Positions 1-10,464 of a DNA stretch of 64,000 bases are shown here, in pieces (position 1 is the first letter of the stretch; each line of letters begins with the position of its first letter). The stretch lies in IMG/VR virus record IMGVR_UViG_3300034103_001442, positions 1 to 64,000 of that record; one strand, given 5' to 3'. The position numbers were made by a program, and so were the translations under genes. A model generated the notes under the pieces. That model did no database searches, was not told the DNA's origin, and saw only the letters and a list, made by a program, of their open reading frames with translations. The DNA is from a virus.

Positions 1-1930
1 CTGAATTATATACATCGTTTCTAGCGAAAGATCCAGAACTAATACCATCAACAGTATCAGCATCAAGACCAGAGCCAGATCCGTCGTTTCCTGCGTGCCA
101 AGCAACGCTTCCAGCAATTTTAAACCCGCCGCCTGAGACGTTGATATTTCCAGAATCACCATTAGGAGCAAAATCCATAATAGTGCTTGCAGTACGAATT
201 CTTAAACCGTAATATCCCGCAAACTGCGGAACTTGTGTTGCGCCAAATGTTAAATCTGTTGCGCCAAGACCGTACCAAGGAGCGCCATTAATTGAATCTG
301 AAAGATTAGAAGAAGAAATGCCAATTTTTGGAGAATAAATGCCAGAATTTGCATTTAACACTCCAGTCAGCGTCCCGCCACTTAATGGCAAATAAGAACT
401 CAAACTTGATGCTGCGGCAAAATAAGAACTATCATTACCATCCAACAAATCAGCATCCAATCCACTGCCACTTCCATCAACAGTTTTGATTTTAGTCAAA
501 ACATCAGATGCTGTATAATTCGTTGTGAAATAACTGACGGCATTTGAATACGCGGTGGCAGCAGAACTTGAAGAAACACTTACCGCATTCGAATAAGCAG
601 TGGCTGCTATTGATGCTGCGTAACTTGTGGCATTGCTATACGCAGTAGCAGCGGTACTATCACTATAACTTCTCAATGTTCCAGCGGTATTTCCCCCAAC
701 AGTTGCGGCATTGACACTGGTGACACTTGCGCCATTGCCACTAAATGAGGCAGCAGTTACAACATTTGCTTGAAAGTCTGCAATTCTGAATGATGCGTTT
801 GCAGTATCAATATATGGGCTGGCATCAGGCTCTGGTAAATATTGGTCATAAACTTTCCAAACGCCATCGCTTGCATCTCTAAAGAAACCAGTGTGGCGGT
901 AAGTACCATCATTATAGTTACCAGCAATACCCAAGTCAACGTTTGTGCTATTTGATCCATTATTCAAATAGATCATGTTGTCTTGAACAGATAAGTTATT
1001 AGCATTGACTGTTACTGTTGTTCCTGTTACAGTCAAATTTCCAGTGATTGTCATACCACCAAATGAAACAGTATCATTTGTTCTGACGTTTTGATCCATT
1101 CGATACGGAAGTCTGGCTTCTGCTAATGTTCCACTTGAAATGTTTGTGGCATTGGCTGCAAATGTTGTGGCATTTGAATATGCATTAGCAGCCTTGTTGT
1201 CAGCATATGATACAGCGTTTGAGTAAGCATTGGCTGCTTTATTATCTGCATAAGTCGCAGCATTACTATACGCAGTGGCTGCGTTATCATATGCAACTTT
1301 GACTGAGTTGGCTGATGCAGCAACATCAATATTTACGTTTGATACACTGTCAACAACTTTGATAATTCCAGCAACACTATCATTGGCTGCTGTGATTGAG
1401 GCTGGGAATGTTGAACCAGCACCAGTGGTAATTATGAATGTTGAGTTTGATGGGGTGTAAGTAAATCCAGTCACACCAGCAACGGCATTGGTTGTGGCTG
1501 ATGTAATTCTGCCCTTGTCATCAATCGTGATTACAGGGATGGATGAAGAGTTACCATAGGTGTTTGCCGTGACGCCACTGGTTGCCAGGACATTTGCGGT
1601 CAGTGTTCCAGTGGTGATGTTTGATGCATTGGATGCAAATGTTGTTGCATTTGTATATGCATTGGCTGCTTTGTTATCAGTATAAGATACTGAATTGCTA
1701 TAAGCATTCGCAGCCTTGTTGTCTGCGTAGCCAGTATAATAGGAACCGTTGGAACCCTCGAGGTAACTCGCATTGTTGGCTGTACCAGCAAATGCAGTTG
1801 CATTCAGCAGTGTGCCACTGATTGTGACTGTGTTGGCTGTGATGTGACCGTCTTGGTCAATGACATCGGTGGTTGTATGACCAGTGCCGACCGCGATGCC
1901 ATTTTTGGCAACGAATTTTTTATTTGCCAT
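1..1930 (-). CDS. Tail fibre / adhesin protein, partial (3' end outside window)
   Basis: The reading frame starts at ATG 1930 and stays open to the window edge (643 codons), so the C-terminus is missing. A purine-rich GAGGGATAGGGAA stretch lies just upstream of the ATG and an AATAAATA late box 33 nt upstream. The N-terminus MANKKFVAKNGIAVG resembles other marine T4-like fibre proteins. It is followed by short repeats of the type AYSNAxxYADNKAA, then a conserved domain (GNLTVTGTTVTVN ... NYNDGTYRHTGFFRDASDGVWKVYDQYLPEPDASP) and later GSGSGLDADLLDG repeats. The neighbouring 1872-aa fibre contains nearly the same blocks, so the two are paralogues. The likely role is a virion adhesin; the family is low-complexity and the receptor cannot be predicted. 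Confidence 0.8.
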   Translation of the reverse strand, partial: MANKKFVAKNGIAVGTGHTTTDVIDQDGHITANTVTISGTLLNATAFAGTANNASYLEGSNGSYYTGYADNKAANAYSNSVSYTDNKAANAYTNATTFASNASNITTGTLTANVLATSGVTANTYGNSSSIPVITIDDKGRITSATTNAVAGVTGFTYTPSNSTFIITTGAGSTFPASITAANDSVAGIIKVVDSVSNVNIDVAASANSVKVAYDNAATAYSNAATYADNKAANAYSNAVSYADNKAANAYSNATTFAANATNISSGTLAEARLPYRMDQNVRTNDTVSFGGMTITGNLTVTGTTVTVNANNLSVQDNMIYLNNGSNSTNVDLGIAGNYNDGTYRHTGFFRDASDGVWKVYDQYLPEPDASPYIDTANASFRIADFQANVVTAASFSGNGASVTSVNAATVGGNTAGTLRSYSDSTAATAYSNATSYAASIAATAYSNAVSVSSSSAATAYSNAVSYFTTNYTASDVLTKIKTVDGSGSGLDADLLDGNDSSYFAAASSLSSYLPLSGGTLTGVLNANSGIYSPKIGISSSNLSDSINGAPWYGLGATDLTFGATQVPQFAGYYGLRIRTASTIMDFAPNGDSGNINVSGGGFKIAGSVAWHAGNDGSGSGLDADTVDGISSGSFARNDVYNS

Positions 1931-1962
1931 CCGAGTTCCCTATCCCTCAAATGTTATTTTTG

Positions 1963-4900
1963 TTATTTATTTAACTTTGATTCTAGTTCTTCAATTTTTT
2001 GTTTGAGGTCGTTGATTATCTTTGTTTGTTCTTTGAATGCTTCAATGAACAATCCAGCGAGGTTGCCATAGTCAACACCAAACCTGTCATTTTCTTTATC
2101 ATGCGTTACGACTTCAGGAATGACTGGTTCAACTTCTTGAGCAATGACACCAATTTTTCGTTTCTTTTCTTCATCATCAATGCGGTTGTAGTAAACACCA
2201 CGCAATGCATTCACTTTATCAAGAGCACTCTCAACTGTGATTACGTTTTCTTTGATGCGTGCATCAGATGCCGCGACAATGTTTGCTGTTGAATAGATTG
2301 AGCCACCGACGTACATATAATATGAGGATGACGTCGTCGCTGTGCCGACGCCCATACAATTATTTCCAACATGATGATACCAATACCAGCGACCATTGGC
2401 TTCACGGTATACACCACCATTGCCACCCGAGTCATACATCATACCGTTTACAGCGCTGTGAGATATATACATACCGCTGTAACTGTTTTTGCTGCCATCT
2501 ATTTGTAATTGGGTATAACTACTCCCGCCATTTGGATAAAGATGCGCTCCGTAGTGATTTGGCCAGTAAATACCATACGAGCCATCCATTTGAATCCAAT
2601 TTTGCGGACGGAAATAACTGCCGCCACCTAAAATCAAAGATCCACAATAGGTGCTACCAATAACATGTAGATTATACGCAGGGTCAGAGGCACTAAAATC
2701 GCCGATGCCGACGTTGTTGGATGGACCAACCACAAGACCTGCTGTTGGTCTTGATATTGATGCTGGCGCTCCGTCGTAACCTGTAGCAAGGAAAATCATC
2801 CCAGCAGCATTTTTTGCCCAAATTCTTAACTCAGCATCACCATCATCATGTTGACGAATACCACACTGCCAAGTTGAGTTCGAACCAAATGTGATCAATC
2901 CTTCATATGACCCAGCGTGGACATTTACTGGACCAGTAAATGTTGCTGTTCCAGACATAGACATGCCACCAGCAAATCCAAATCTTGAATATGTGGTGCC
3001 GTTATTTCTCAAAGCAAGATGATGGTCATAGCCGCTGCCATATTCATATCCAAGACCGTACATATTTGCAAGTGGCCAACTTGCGCCGATCGTCCAAATT
3101 ACTTTTGATGCTGTTCCATCAGTATCATAATCACCCATGATACCTCTATTACCAGTTACACGAACGTAACCCGCACTCACCACTCCAGCACAAGAAACGC
3201 TGCCATTCGTACTAATATTACCAGATGAATCAATTGATGTTACATTTGATCCACCAGAATTTCTAAAGTACCAACCATTTGCTGCTTGAAAATACCAATA
3301 ACTACTGTGATATTGAATTTTACCTGAAAATTCTCCATCCCAAGAGGCACTATCAGAGCGCCAAGAACCAACAGTTCTTAATGAAGTTGTTGATGTTGGA
3401 TCGATATAATAACCTGTGTTATCATAATCATAAAATATACTTGACACTCTACCAATTTGACTATTAGTTTCAGTTGCACTGATTGTACCAAATGATGTTT
3501 CGAAAGAAATCGCCCAATTATCATCCCAATCCGCAGCACCATATCCAGAATATCCACCCTCAAAATCAGTTACAGTTACTTGAGGGTAAGTCCAGGAATC
3601 GCTTGTTTCTCCGATATAAACACAACAGTATGTTCCATCATGACCAAATCTTACCGTAAAATTTCTATTTGATCCTGGGTTTGCGAGAATATATGCAAAA
3701 GTGTTTACCCAGTAACTACCATAATTGTATCCACCGCAATTTACTTCAAACGATTCATTTGTTGTATATTCATAAATTTTAACCGTAAATCGCATCATAG
3801 TGTACGACCAAGAAACAGGCAATCTGATTTTGATCGCACCTGCAACAGAACTGCTTGTGCTTGCGTATGATGCGCCACCTGGGAACATAATTCGTACTGA
3901 ACCAGTGGCATCATTAGTGAAACTTGTTGCGCGAAGATTTGCTAGTACTGAAGTTGATGCAGGATCAACATAATAACTTGTATTAGCAGAGTCATAAAAT
4001 ATTGGCGCTCTCATTTGTACAGTTGACGAAACAATTCCACCTGTTGAAATAGAGAAATTCCAAGAGGATCCGTAACCGACGTTATTAATATCAAGATTAT
4101 TACAATTAATATACCTCAAACCACCAGATTGCCAGTCTCTTGTGCCCCATCCACCAACTGCACCAATGTTACCGCCCATGTATAAGTAATTTGTTGTGGC
4201 TAGGTGAATATTACCATTTACGCCAAGTGATACATCAGTTGGTGTAGTTGTTCCTATTGAAAGAGCGTTTAATATTGATGTTGATCCTGGATCGGCATAA
4301 TATCCAGTGCTGTCGCTATCAATTAATTGCGTAGCGTATAATGCACCAGTTTTATAATTAACTCCATATGCAGCCAAATAATACCAAGAATTCCAAGTAG
4401 TATCGATACCCTTTCTTAATCCAAGAATAGGAACACCACCACCATTAGTTGCAGATGATCCAAATGCTAATTGATAAGATGCATCACCAGTGCTTGATGT
4501 TGCTCCATCCCATGGGTGAAAATGCATAACACCAGAGTAATTGCCACCTGTACCAGTTGTACCCGCATTAGCAAAACTAAATCTTACAGCGCGTGTTTTA
4601 CTGTTTGGATAGTAGACTGCAGCACTCGCATCTCGGTCTGTGTCACTATAAAGTAACCAGTTTGATGCAAAACTTAAATCTCCAGTCATCGTTCCACCAG
4701 AAAGTGGTAGATATGAAGCCAAGTTAGAAGTTGTTGCTAATCCAAGTTGACTAATAACGTGTGCTGGTGTAGATTTACGGCAATAGTTATCCGAACCACT
4801 GTTTGTCCAAAATGCCGCAATTGATGGATTTTCGCTGTTTGAACTCGACTGATTGAAGTGCACGCCAAAGAAATAACGACTAGTAATATCACCACCGCTA

Positions 4901-7581
4901 TCACGAGCAACAATTGTGCTTGCTGTTGCTGCGGTCGTTGCGTCTAGTCCATCCAACAAATCAGCATCAAGACCAGAACCAGAACCGTCGTTTACGGAGT
5001 CCCAAACTTTTCTCCAAGCACTCCAAGCACTATTATAACCTCTGGTATAAGTTTCACCAGTTACGAAATCTGAAACCAATTGCCCAACAACGTTATTTTC
5101 GTTGCCATATTGAATCAATGAGTAATATCTGCTTGAGTCTGGAGCCGCACTCACGCCGTTGTTTACACGATACATGCCATTTCTTCTGGCATTGTTATTC
5201 ATTCCAGTATTGTCAGTTACTTCTGCACCTCTTTGAGAAACGGCAAAACCGCCCTCTGAGTATCCGTCCAATAAATCAGCATCAAGACCAGAGCCAGCAC
5301 CATCGTTGCCAGAAGTCCAGACAGCAGAACCACCAACGTTTAATGCACTTAAATTTGAGGTGCTAGCAGGATCAACATAATATCCAGTAGATGCGATATC
5401 ATAAAACACAGATGATTGTATTCCACCGCTATCTAATCCTATTTTTGAAGTTGTAGATCCCGCTGATCTAAATTCAATAAAATCAGGGCTATCTTCGTTA
5501 TAAAAAATCCCCCAATTTTGATAGTCGCCAGATACACACCAAATAGTTGAATCAGGAGCACCACTGAGCGCGCCCATCAAAGTTCCAGCAACCAAATTTA
5601 ATCTCGACGTGCTAGCAGGATCAACATAGAAACTTGTATTACCACTGTCATAAAATATTGGAGCACGGAAACTTGTATTGATATGAGCATAACCGCTGCT
5701 CTGACCATCAAATTCGAAATCGGTAGCAGCAAAATTCATATTCAAATATGAATTTGTACCACGGTTGTATGCTAAAGCGTATGCCTCACCAGCACTTATG
5801 CCAACTTCAAATGCAGCACCAGTGTAACCAGTTCCCGCATACCAACCACCAAAGCGACCTTGACCACTTGATGTAGTGATATCATTTGTAAACTCTGGAT
5901 CAGTCTTTAATGCAAAACTTGAGGCATCATACCCATCAACAGTATCAGCATCCAATCCACTTCCCGTTCCATCAACAGTTTTGATTTTAGTCAAAACATC
6001 TGATGCGGTGTAGTTTGATGTAAAATATGAAATCGCATTGCTATATGCAGTTGCGGCTGAACTTGAGGCTGAACTGACTGCGTTTGTATAGGCAGTTCCC
6101 GCCACACTGTCACTGTAACTACGTAGTGTTCCTGCGGTGTTACCGCCAACAGTAGCGGCATCGACGCTTGTTACGCTCGCCCCATTACCACTAAATGAAG
6201 CGGCAGTGACTACGTTCGCTTGGAAGTTTGCAATTCTAAATGAAGTGTTACCAGTGTCAATAAATGGCGATGCATCAGGTTCAGGTAAATATTGATCATA
6301 AACTTTCCAAACACCATCGCTTGCATCGCGGAAAAATCCAGCATGGCGATAAGTGCCATCATTATATGCACCTGCGAAACCAAGATCTGGGTTTGCATTT
6401 GCACCTTGAGTTCCTTCATTGAGGTAGATCATATTATCTTCAACAGCCAACTCTGTAGCATTGATTGTTACAGTTGTACCGTTGACGGTCAAATTACCAC
6501 TGATCACCGCATCATGAAAGGTTACATTGTCTGTTGTGCGAACATTTTGATCCATTCTAAATGGTAGGCGAGCCTCAGCCAAAGTGCCACTTGAAATATT
6601 TGTGGCATTTGAGGCAAAAGTTGTGGCATTACTGTAGGCATTTGCTGCCTTGTTATCAGTATATGTTACACCGTTGGAGTAGGCTGTTCCAGCGATTGTT
6701 GCTGCGTAACTTGTTGCGTTGGTGTATGCAGTGTCAGCAATAGTTCCCGCATAAGATACAGCATTGCTATATGCACTGGCTGCGTTTGTATTAGCAGCAA
6801 TTGCCGCATCATATGCAGTTTTGACTGAACTGACTGCAGCGGAAATAGTTGTATTTGTATTAGCAACAGAATCAAGAACCTTTAATACACCAGTGTGGGT
6901 TGCATTTGCGGTTCCGATATTAGCAGCAAACGTTGAACCATCGCCTGTGGAAATAGCAAAAGTATTATTGGCTTCAGTGTAAGTGAAACTTGTAACACCA
7001 GCAACGGCATTTGTAGTTGCTGATGTGATGCGTCCAGTTGCATCAACTGTGATTACTGGAATTTGAGAAGAGTTACCATAAGTGGCAGCAGTGACACCGC
7101 TTGTAGGAAGTACGTTCGCGGTTAGTGTGCCACTTGAAATATTTGTAGCATTAGCAGAATAGGCAATAGCATTGGAATATGCATTGGCTGCTTTGTTATC
7201 GGCATAAGTTGCAGCATTAGAGTAAGCAGTACCAGCGGCTGTTGTAGCAAAACTTGTTGCATTAGTGTATGCTGTTCCTGCTACGGTGTCAGCATATGAG
7301 GTGGCGTTGGAATAAGCAGTTCCCGCGACCGTACCAGCATAGGTTGCAGCATTGCTATATGCTGTTCCAGCGACAGTGTCTGAATAGTTACGGAGGTCAG
7401 AGGCAGTATTACCACCAACAGTATTTGCATTAATACTTGTTGCGGTGAAAGTGGCATTGACTGTGCTATTGCCAATGGTTACACTATTGGATACAATTAA
7501 ACTGCCATCAATGTTTGCTGTATTCGCGCTGACTGATAAGATCGAGCCTAATTCAGAAAGTTCTTTACCTTTCGTCGCCAT
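1963..7581 (-). CDS. Long tail fibre with C-terminal S74 intramolecular chaperone (1872 aa)
   Basis: A very long repetitive protein. The first 350 residues are alanine/asparagine-rich repeats (TAYSNAxSYADTVAG). The shared fibre domain (GNLTVNGTTVTIN ... HAGFFRDASDGVWKVYDQY) follows at about residues 380-470. The body has many units of FYDSxNTxYYVDPxSTSxL alternating with GSGSGLDADLLDG. The last ~105 residues are a Peptidase_S74 chaperone: SDARIKENV (Ser and Lys five residues apart, the known catalytic dyad), GVIAQEVEPVIPEVV and a terminal coiled coil ending in KQKIEELESKLNK. In this family the chaperone trimerises the fibre and cleaves itself off before the Ser. An AATAAATA late box lies 27 nt upstream of ATG 7581. 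Assignment as a fibre is secure; target receptor unknown. Confidence 0.85.
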   Translation of the reverse strand: MATKGKELSELGSILSVSANTANIDGSLIVSNSVTIGNSTVNATFTATSINANTVGGNTASDLRNYSDTVAGTAYSNAATYAGTVAGTAYSNATSYADTVAGTAYTNATSFATTAAGTAYSNAATYADNKAANAYSNAIAYSANATNISSGTLTANVLPTSGVTAATYGNSSQIPVITVDATGRITSATTNAVAGVTSFTYTEANNTFAISTGDGSTFAANIGTANATHTGVLKVLDSVANTNTTISAAVSSVKTAYDAAIAANTNAASAYSNAVSYAGTIADTAYTNATSYAATIAGTAYSNGVTYTDNKAANAYSNATTFASNATNISSGTLAEARLPFRMDQNVRTTDNVTFHDAVISGNLTVNGTTVTINATELAVEDNMIYLNEGTQGANANPDLGFAGAYNDGTYRHAGFFRDASDGVWKVYDQYLPEPDASPFIDTGNTSFRIANFQANVVTAASFSGNGASVTSVDAATVGGNTAGTLRSYSDSVAGTAYTNAVSSASSSAATAYSNAISYFTSNYTASDVLTKIKTVDGTGSGLDADTVDGYDASSFALKTDPEFTNDITTSSGQGRFGGWYAGTGYTGAAFEVGISAGEAYALAYNRGTNSYLNMNFAATDFEFDGQSSGYAHINTSFRAPIFYDSGNTSFYVDPASTSRLNLVAGTLMGALSGAPDSTIWCVSGDYQNWGIFYNEDSPDFIEFRSAGSTTSKIGLDSGGIQSSVFYDIASTGYYVDPASTSNLSALNVGGSAVWTSGNDGAGSGLDADLLDGYSEGGFAVSQRGAEVTDNTGMNNNARRNGMYRVNNGVSAAPDSSRYYSLIQYGNENNVVGQLVSDFVTGETYTRGYNSAWSAWRKVWDSVNDGSGSGLDADLLDGLDATTAATASTIVARDSGGDITSRYFFGVHFNQSSSNSENPSIAAFWTNSGSDNYCRKSTPAHVISQLGLATTSNLASYLPLSGGTMTGDLSFASNWLLYSDTDRDASAAVYYPNSKTRAVRFSFANAGTTGTGGNYSGVMHFHPWDGATSSTGDASYQLAFGSSATNGGGVPILGLRKGIDTTWNSWYYLAAYGVNYKTGALYATQLIDSDSTGYYADPGSTSILNALSIGTTTPTDVSLGVNGNIHLATTNYLYMGGNIGAVGGWGTRDWQSGGLRYINCNNLDINNVGYGSSWNFSISTGGIVSSTVQMRAPIFYDSANTSYYVDPASTSVLANLRATSFTNDATGSVRIMFPGGASYASTSSSVAGAIKIRLPVSWSYTMMRFTVKIYEYTTNESFEVNCGGYNYGSYWVNTFAYILANPGSNRNFTVRFGHDGTYCCVYIGETSDSWTYPQVTVTDFEGGYSGYGAADWDDNWAISFETSFGTISATETNSQIGRVSSIFYDYDNTGYYIDPTSTTSLRTVGSWRSDSASWDGEFSGKIQYHSSYWYFQAANGWYFRNSGGSNVTSIDSSGNISTNGSVSCAGVVSAGYVRVTGNRGIMGDYDTDGTASKVIWTIGASWPLANMYGLGYEYGSGYDHHLALRNNGTTYSRFGFAGGMSMSGTATFTGPVNVHAGSYEGLITFGSNSTWQCGIRQHDDGDAELRIWAKNAAGMIFLATGYDGAPASISRPTAGLVVGPSNNVGIGDFSASDPAYNLHVIGSTYCGSLILGGGSYFRPQNWIQMDGSYGIYWPNHYGAHLYPNGGSSYTQLQIDGSKNSYSGMYISHSAVNGMMYDSGGNGGVYREANGRWYWYHHVGNNCMGVGTATTSSSYYMYVGGSIYSTANIVAASDARIKENVITVESALDKVNALRGVYYNRIDDEEKKRKIGVIAQEVEPVIPEVVTHDKENDRFGVDYGNLAGLFIEAFKEQTKIINDLKQKIEELESKLNK
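1964..1971 (-). promoter_or_regulatory. Late -10 box AATAAATA
   Basis: 33 nt upstream of the partial fibre gene start (1930). NATAAATA is the late -10 form in marine T4-like phages. It lies at the very 3' end of the 1872-aa gene. Confidence 0.55.
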
Positions 7582-7582
7582 T

Positions 7583-8419
7583 CTATACCTCTAACGTAAT
7601 TCTTTTTATATTTATTGTGCTATTTGCATACGTAGGCGCAACAAGTAAATCTATATTCGCCCCATTCACATTCGCACTAACAATACCTAAAGAATTGTTA
7701 GAAGATATAACAGCGTATTCAGTGAAGAAAACGTTTGCATTATTATGGATCAATAACACTTCTGACGCATGATATTGACTATTTGAACTGATTTGGATAT
7801 AATACTTGGCAGTTCTATAAGTCGCTTTTGGAAAACTGTCAACAATCGTGTTTGCAGTTGAAACTGTGGTTGCACTGTTTGCGCCATCCAATATTGTAAT
7901 TGGATTAAATGCCATGACCTCAACAACATCACCATTGACTGCATTACTGCTTAATGTAATGGTTGATGTATCTGTTCTTGTATAATCATTTGCGCCAGTA
8001 AGTCTAACACCGTTAACAAATACACTCTCAAGTCCAGATGTATACAACAGTGTGTTTGAATTGGCATCAGCGCCAGTGATTACTGTTGTATTTGTTGTGA
8101 TGTTGTATGTGTATACTTTAAGACTATTTGATCCAGAACCACCACCAGTTTGTGCTGTCCAGTATACGTTTGATCCATTTGTAGCAAGCACCTGACCAGC
8201 ATTGCCAGTGACGCCATTTGCTACAATTGAACTTACAGTAAGAGTAGAAAGATTAGAGCCTACTTCAAAATAGGCTGAACCATTTGAGGTGAAAAGTTTA
8301 TGATCAACTAAATTGACGGCAAGTTCGCCAGCGTCAATATACGATGTATTAGAGACGTTAGTGGTGTTCGGCGTACGACCCGAGACGGATGTACGTTTTA
8401 TTTGAAACTTGTTCGCCAT
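7583..8419 (-). CDS. Fibre-like virion protein (278 aa)
   Basis: Starts MANKFQIKRTSVSGRTP, an N-terminus shared in style with the 570-aa neighbour (MANLIQIKRSLTTSVP), followed by ELAVN and DHKLFTSNGSAYFEVG. Gly/Asn/Thr-rich beta-type sequence continues to a C-terminal segment (SFPKATYRTAKYYIQISSNSQYHASEVLLIHN) that is also found near the C-terminus of the 714-aa protein at 14629-16773 (DFPKATYSTGKLTVQIKNGTSTQISEMVVAHN). That C-terminal block therefore looks like a shared folding or attachment domain. One base separates it from the 1872-aa fibre. Likely a small fibre or collar/whisker-type structural protein; exact role unknown. Confidence 0.7.
   Translation of the reverse strand: MANKFQIKRTSVSGRTPNTTNVSNTSYIDAGELAVNLVDHKLFTSNGSAYFEVGSNLSTLTVSSIVANGVTGNAGQVLATNGSNVYWTAQTGGGSGSNSLKVYTYNITTNTTVITGADANSNTLLYTSGLESVFVNGVRLTGANDYTRTDTSTITLSSNAVNGDVVEVMAFNPITILDGANSATTVSTANTIVDSFPKATYRTAKYYIQISSNSQYHASEVLLIHNNANVFFTEYAVISSNNSLGIVSANVNGANIDLLVAPTYANSTINIKRITLEV
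7609..7616 (-). promoter_or_regulatory. Late -10 box AATAAATA
   Basis: 27 nt upstream of the 1872-aa fibre start (7581), within the end of the preceding gene. Confidence 0.55.
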
Positions 8420-8483
8420 ATGGCAACCTACTCAGTTAGATATCTATCTACCTTTTCACCCCAACAATATTGCTGGGCTCTAT

Positions 8484-8491
8484 TATTTATG
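8484..8491 (-). promoter_or_regulatory. Late -10 box CATAAATA
   Basis: In the 77-bp gap before the 278-aa gene (start 8419), 64 nt upstream of the ATG. Confidence 0.5.
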
Positions 8492-8496
8492 ATATA

Positions 8497-10209
8497 TTAG
8501 AACGTGCCGCCATCAAGTGTTGCGTAAACCACCGTTGATCCATTTGACTGCAACACTGTTCCATCAGCGCCAAGTCCCAATTTTGAGATATGCGTTGCGT
8601 TGGCAGCAACAAACACATCACCTGTTGCAAATGACGCATGTCCTGTACCACCGCTTGTTGCAGCAAGTGGCGTGCTCAAGGTCAATGTATTAGCAGTAAT
8701 GGTTGCGCTTACTGTTGAGTTTGCAGTAATTGCTAATGCTGATGAGTTTGATGTCAATGCACCTGATGTCAGGTACGTATTCAACATCGCAATTGTAAAG
8801 TCGGATGCTACGTTAGCAACATCAATTACGTTGTTTGTTGGTTCGGTCTTATACTTGTGGAACAAGTAGAATTCATCATCAGCAGCATGGCGAACCAAAC
8901 CAGCATGGCGCTGGAATGAACCATCGTAATAGTTACCAACGAAACCGATATCAAGCAAGTCTGATGTATAGTTGTTACCTGCGAGGTAAATCAACGGGTC
9001 AGTTACTTGCAATGACGATACGTTGACTGTAGTTACGTTACCGCTGACTGTCAAGTCGCCAGTGACTTGGACTGAGCCTTCAAAGTAACCAGAGACCGCA
9101 TGAACGTTTGCAGTGTGAATTTCAGCCCAACGGTTACTATTGTTACCTAGAACATAGGTGACATTTGCGCTTGGGATGATGTTTGTATTTACAACACCAT
9201 TGATTGAAACGATGTCAGTTACGGCATCGCCAAGTGAAACGTTAGCAGTGAATGATGTTGGAACGCTCGCTGTTACTGATGTGACGTTGGCTACAAAACT
9301 TGAACCGACGGACAACACAGCAGCATTGGCTGTTCCAGTTGCAAACACACCAAGTGAGTTAGCAATTATATCACTGCCAACTGAAAGGACTGAGGCGTTT
9401 ACTGTTCCAGTATGATATGCACCAGTTGAGTTGGCAATGAAACTTGTGCCAACTGTAAGTGAAGATGCGTTGACACTTGCTGTTGCATTTACCCAACCAG
9501 TTACAGTTGTGTTTCCCGCAGCAACAACGTTTTGTAGATTTGCAAACCCAGTTACTGTTATTGTGTTGCTGAGTGTGGCTGCACCCAGTACATCCAACGT
9601 GCCATCAGTGTTGATTGCAGTTGATGTGATTACAGTGTTGACTGATGAGTTGCCTACAGCAAGGCTAGTTGTATTGAGTACTACATCTGTTCCAACTGAC
9701 AGTGATGTTGGGAGGACTACGGAGTTAGCAAGAACAACACTAATGTTTTGGTTGGAGAACAGTATATCAACTTGGCTTGTGTTACCGCCAATGGTGTGAT
9801 TTTCCCACTGACCAGCGGTAGCATCGTATACAAGGAGGTCATTATTTGCGACTGATGTGATTGTGACATCGGACAAACCATCAATTGTAGTTACTGGTAC
9901 TGCCCAGTGAACCGTAGTGCCATTTGATGTCAGTACTTGACCAGCGGTGCCAAATGAACCATTAGCATATACTGCTGTTGGTACTAGGTTGGCAACAATT
10001 ACTTTGTCGATACCGCTTGTTGAGTTCGCAACAAGTGCTTGGTTCGCGGTAAGGACACCGTAGTTGTATAGACCACCGATGTGAACAACGGAGCCATTAG
10101 ATCCGACAAACAAGTGATCCCCATTTGCAGAGTATGCAAGTTCACCGTTAGCCAGTGCTGCAGGGACGGATGTCGTTAACGATCTTTTTATTTGAATTAA
10201 GTTAGCCAT
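8497..10209 (-). CDS. Fibre-like virion protein (570 aa)
   Basis: Begins MANLIQIKRSLTTSVPAALANGELAYS, contains SNTITVTGFANLQ-type and VGTSFIANSTG-type repeats, and carries the fibre domain shared with the two large fibres (GDLTVSGNVTTVN ... GFVGNYYDGSFQRHAGLVRHAADDEFYLFHKY). It ends in LDGGTF, exactly as the small protein immediately upstream in the operon does (10222-10464). A virion structural role is inferred from domain sharing and position; no catalytic motif is visible. Possible GATAAATA late box at 10262-10269 inside the preceding gene. Confidence 0.7.
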   Translation of the reverse strand: MANLIQIKRSLTTSVPAALANGELAYSANGDHLFVGSNGSVVHIGGLYNYGVLTANQALVANSTSGIDKVIVANLVPTAVYANGSFGTAGQVLTSNGTTVHWAVPVTTIDGLSDVTITSVANNDLLVYDATAGQWENHTIGGNTSQVDILFSNQNISVVLANSVVLPTSLSVGTDVVLNTTSLAVGNSSVNTVITSTAINTDGTLDVLGAATLSNTITVTGFANLQNVVAAGNTTVTGWVNATASVNASSLTVGTSFIANSTGAYHTGTVNASVLSVGSDIIANSLGVFATGTANAAVLSVGSSFVANVTSVTASVPTSFTANVSLGDAVTDIVSINGVVNTNIIPSANVTYVLGNNSNRWAEIHTANVHAVSGYFEGSVQVTGDLTVSGNVTTVNVSSLQVTDPLIYLAGNNYTSDLLDIGFVGNYYDGSFQRHAGLVRHAADDEFYLFHKYKTEPTNNVIDVANVASDFTIAMLNTYLTSGALTSNSSALAITANSTVSATITANTLTLSTPLAATSGGTGHASFATGDVFVAANATHISKLGLGADGTVLQSNGSTVVYATLDGGTF

Positions 10210-10221
10210 TTTATCTCCGTT

Positions 10222-10464
10222 TTAGAACGTTCCTCCATCAAGGTCTAACATCTTAATTTCATATTTATCAGTCGTAGAATTGTAAACTAGGGTAGAACCC
10301 GTAGCCACATTAATCTCATCAACATCTCCTATATCTTCAATACTACGAATCTCTTGTATTTGATTCTTCAAAGTCAAAGGTGCAACAGTGGAAAGAACGC
10401 CAGAATTATTTGTTACTTTAGCCTGTACGCCTGTTATTTTTGTAATTTTTGCATTCAGTGCCAT
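10222..10464 (-). CDS. Small virion-associated protein with LDGGTF C-terminus (80 aa)
   Basis: An 80-residue protein (MALNAKITKITGVQ ... KMLDLDGGTF) lying between two structural genes; its start overlaps the stop of the preceding 109-aa gene by one base, indicating translational coupling. The segment DVDEINVATGSTLVYNSTTDKYEI resembles the domain found in fibre N-termini of marine phages. The C-terminal LDGGTF is identical to that of the 570-aa protein downstream. Function unknown; probably a small fibre connector or capsid/tail decoration. Confidence 0.65.
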   Translation of the reverse strand: MALNAKITKITGVQAKVTNNSGVLSTVAPLTLKNQIQEIRSIEDIGDVDEINVATGSTLVYNSTTDKYEIKMLDLDGGTF

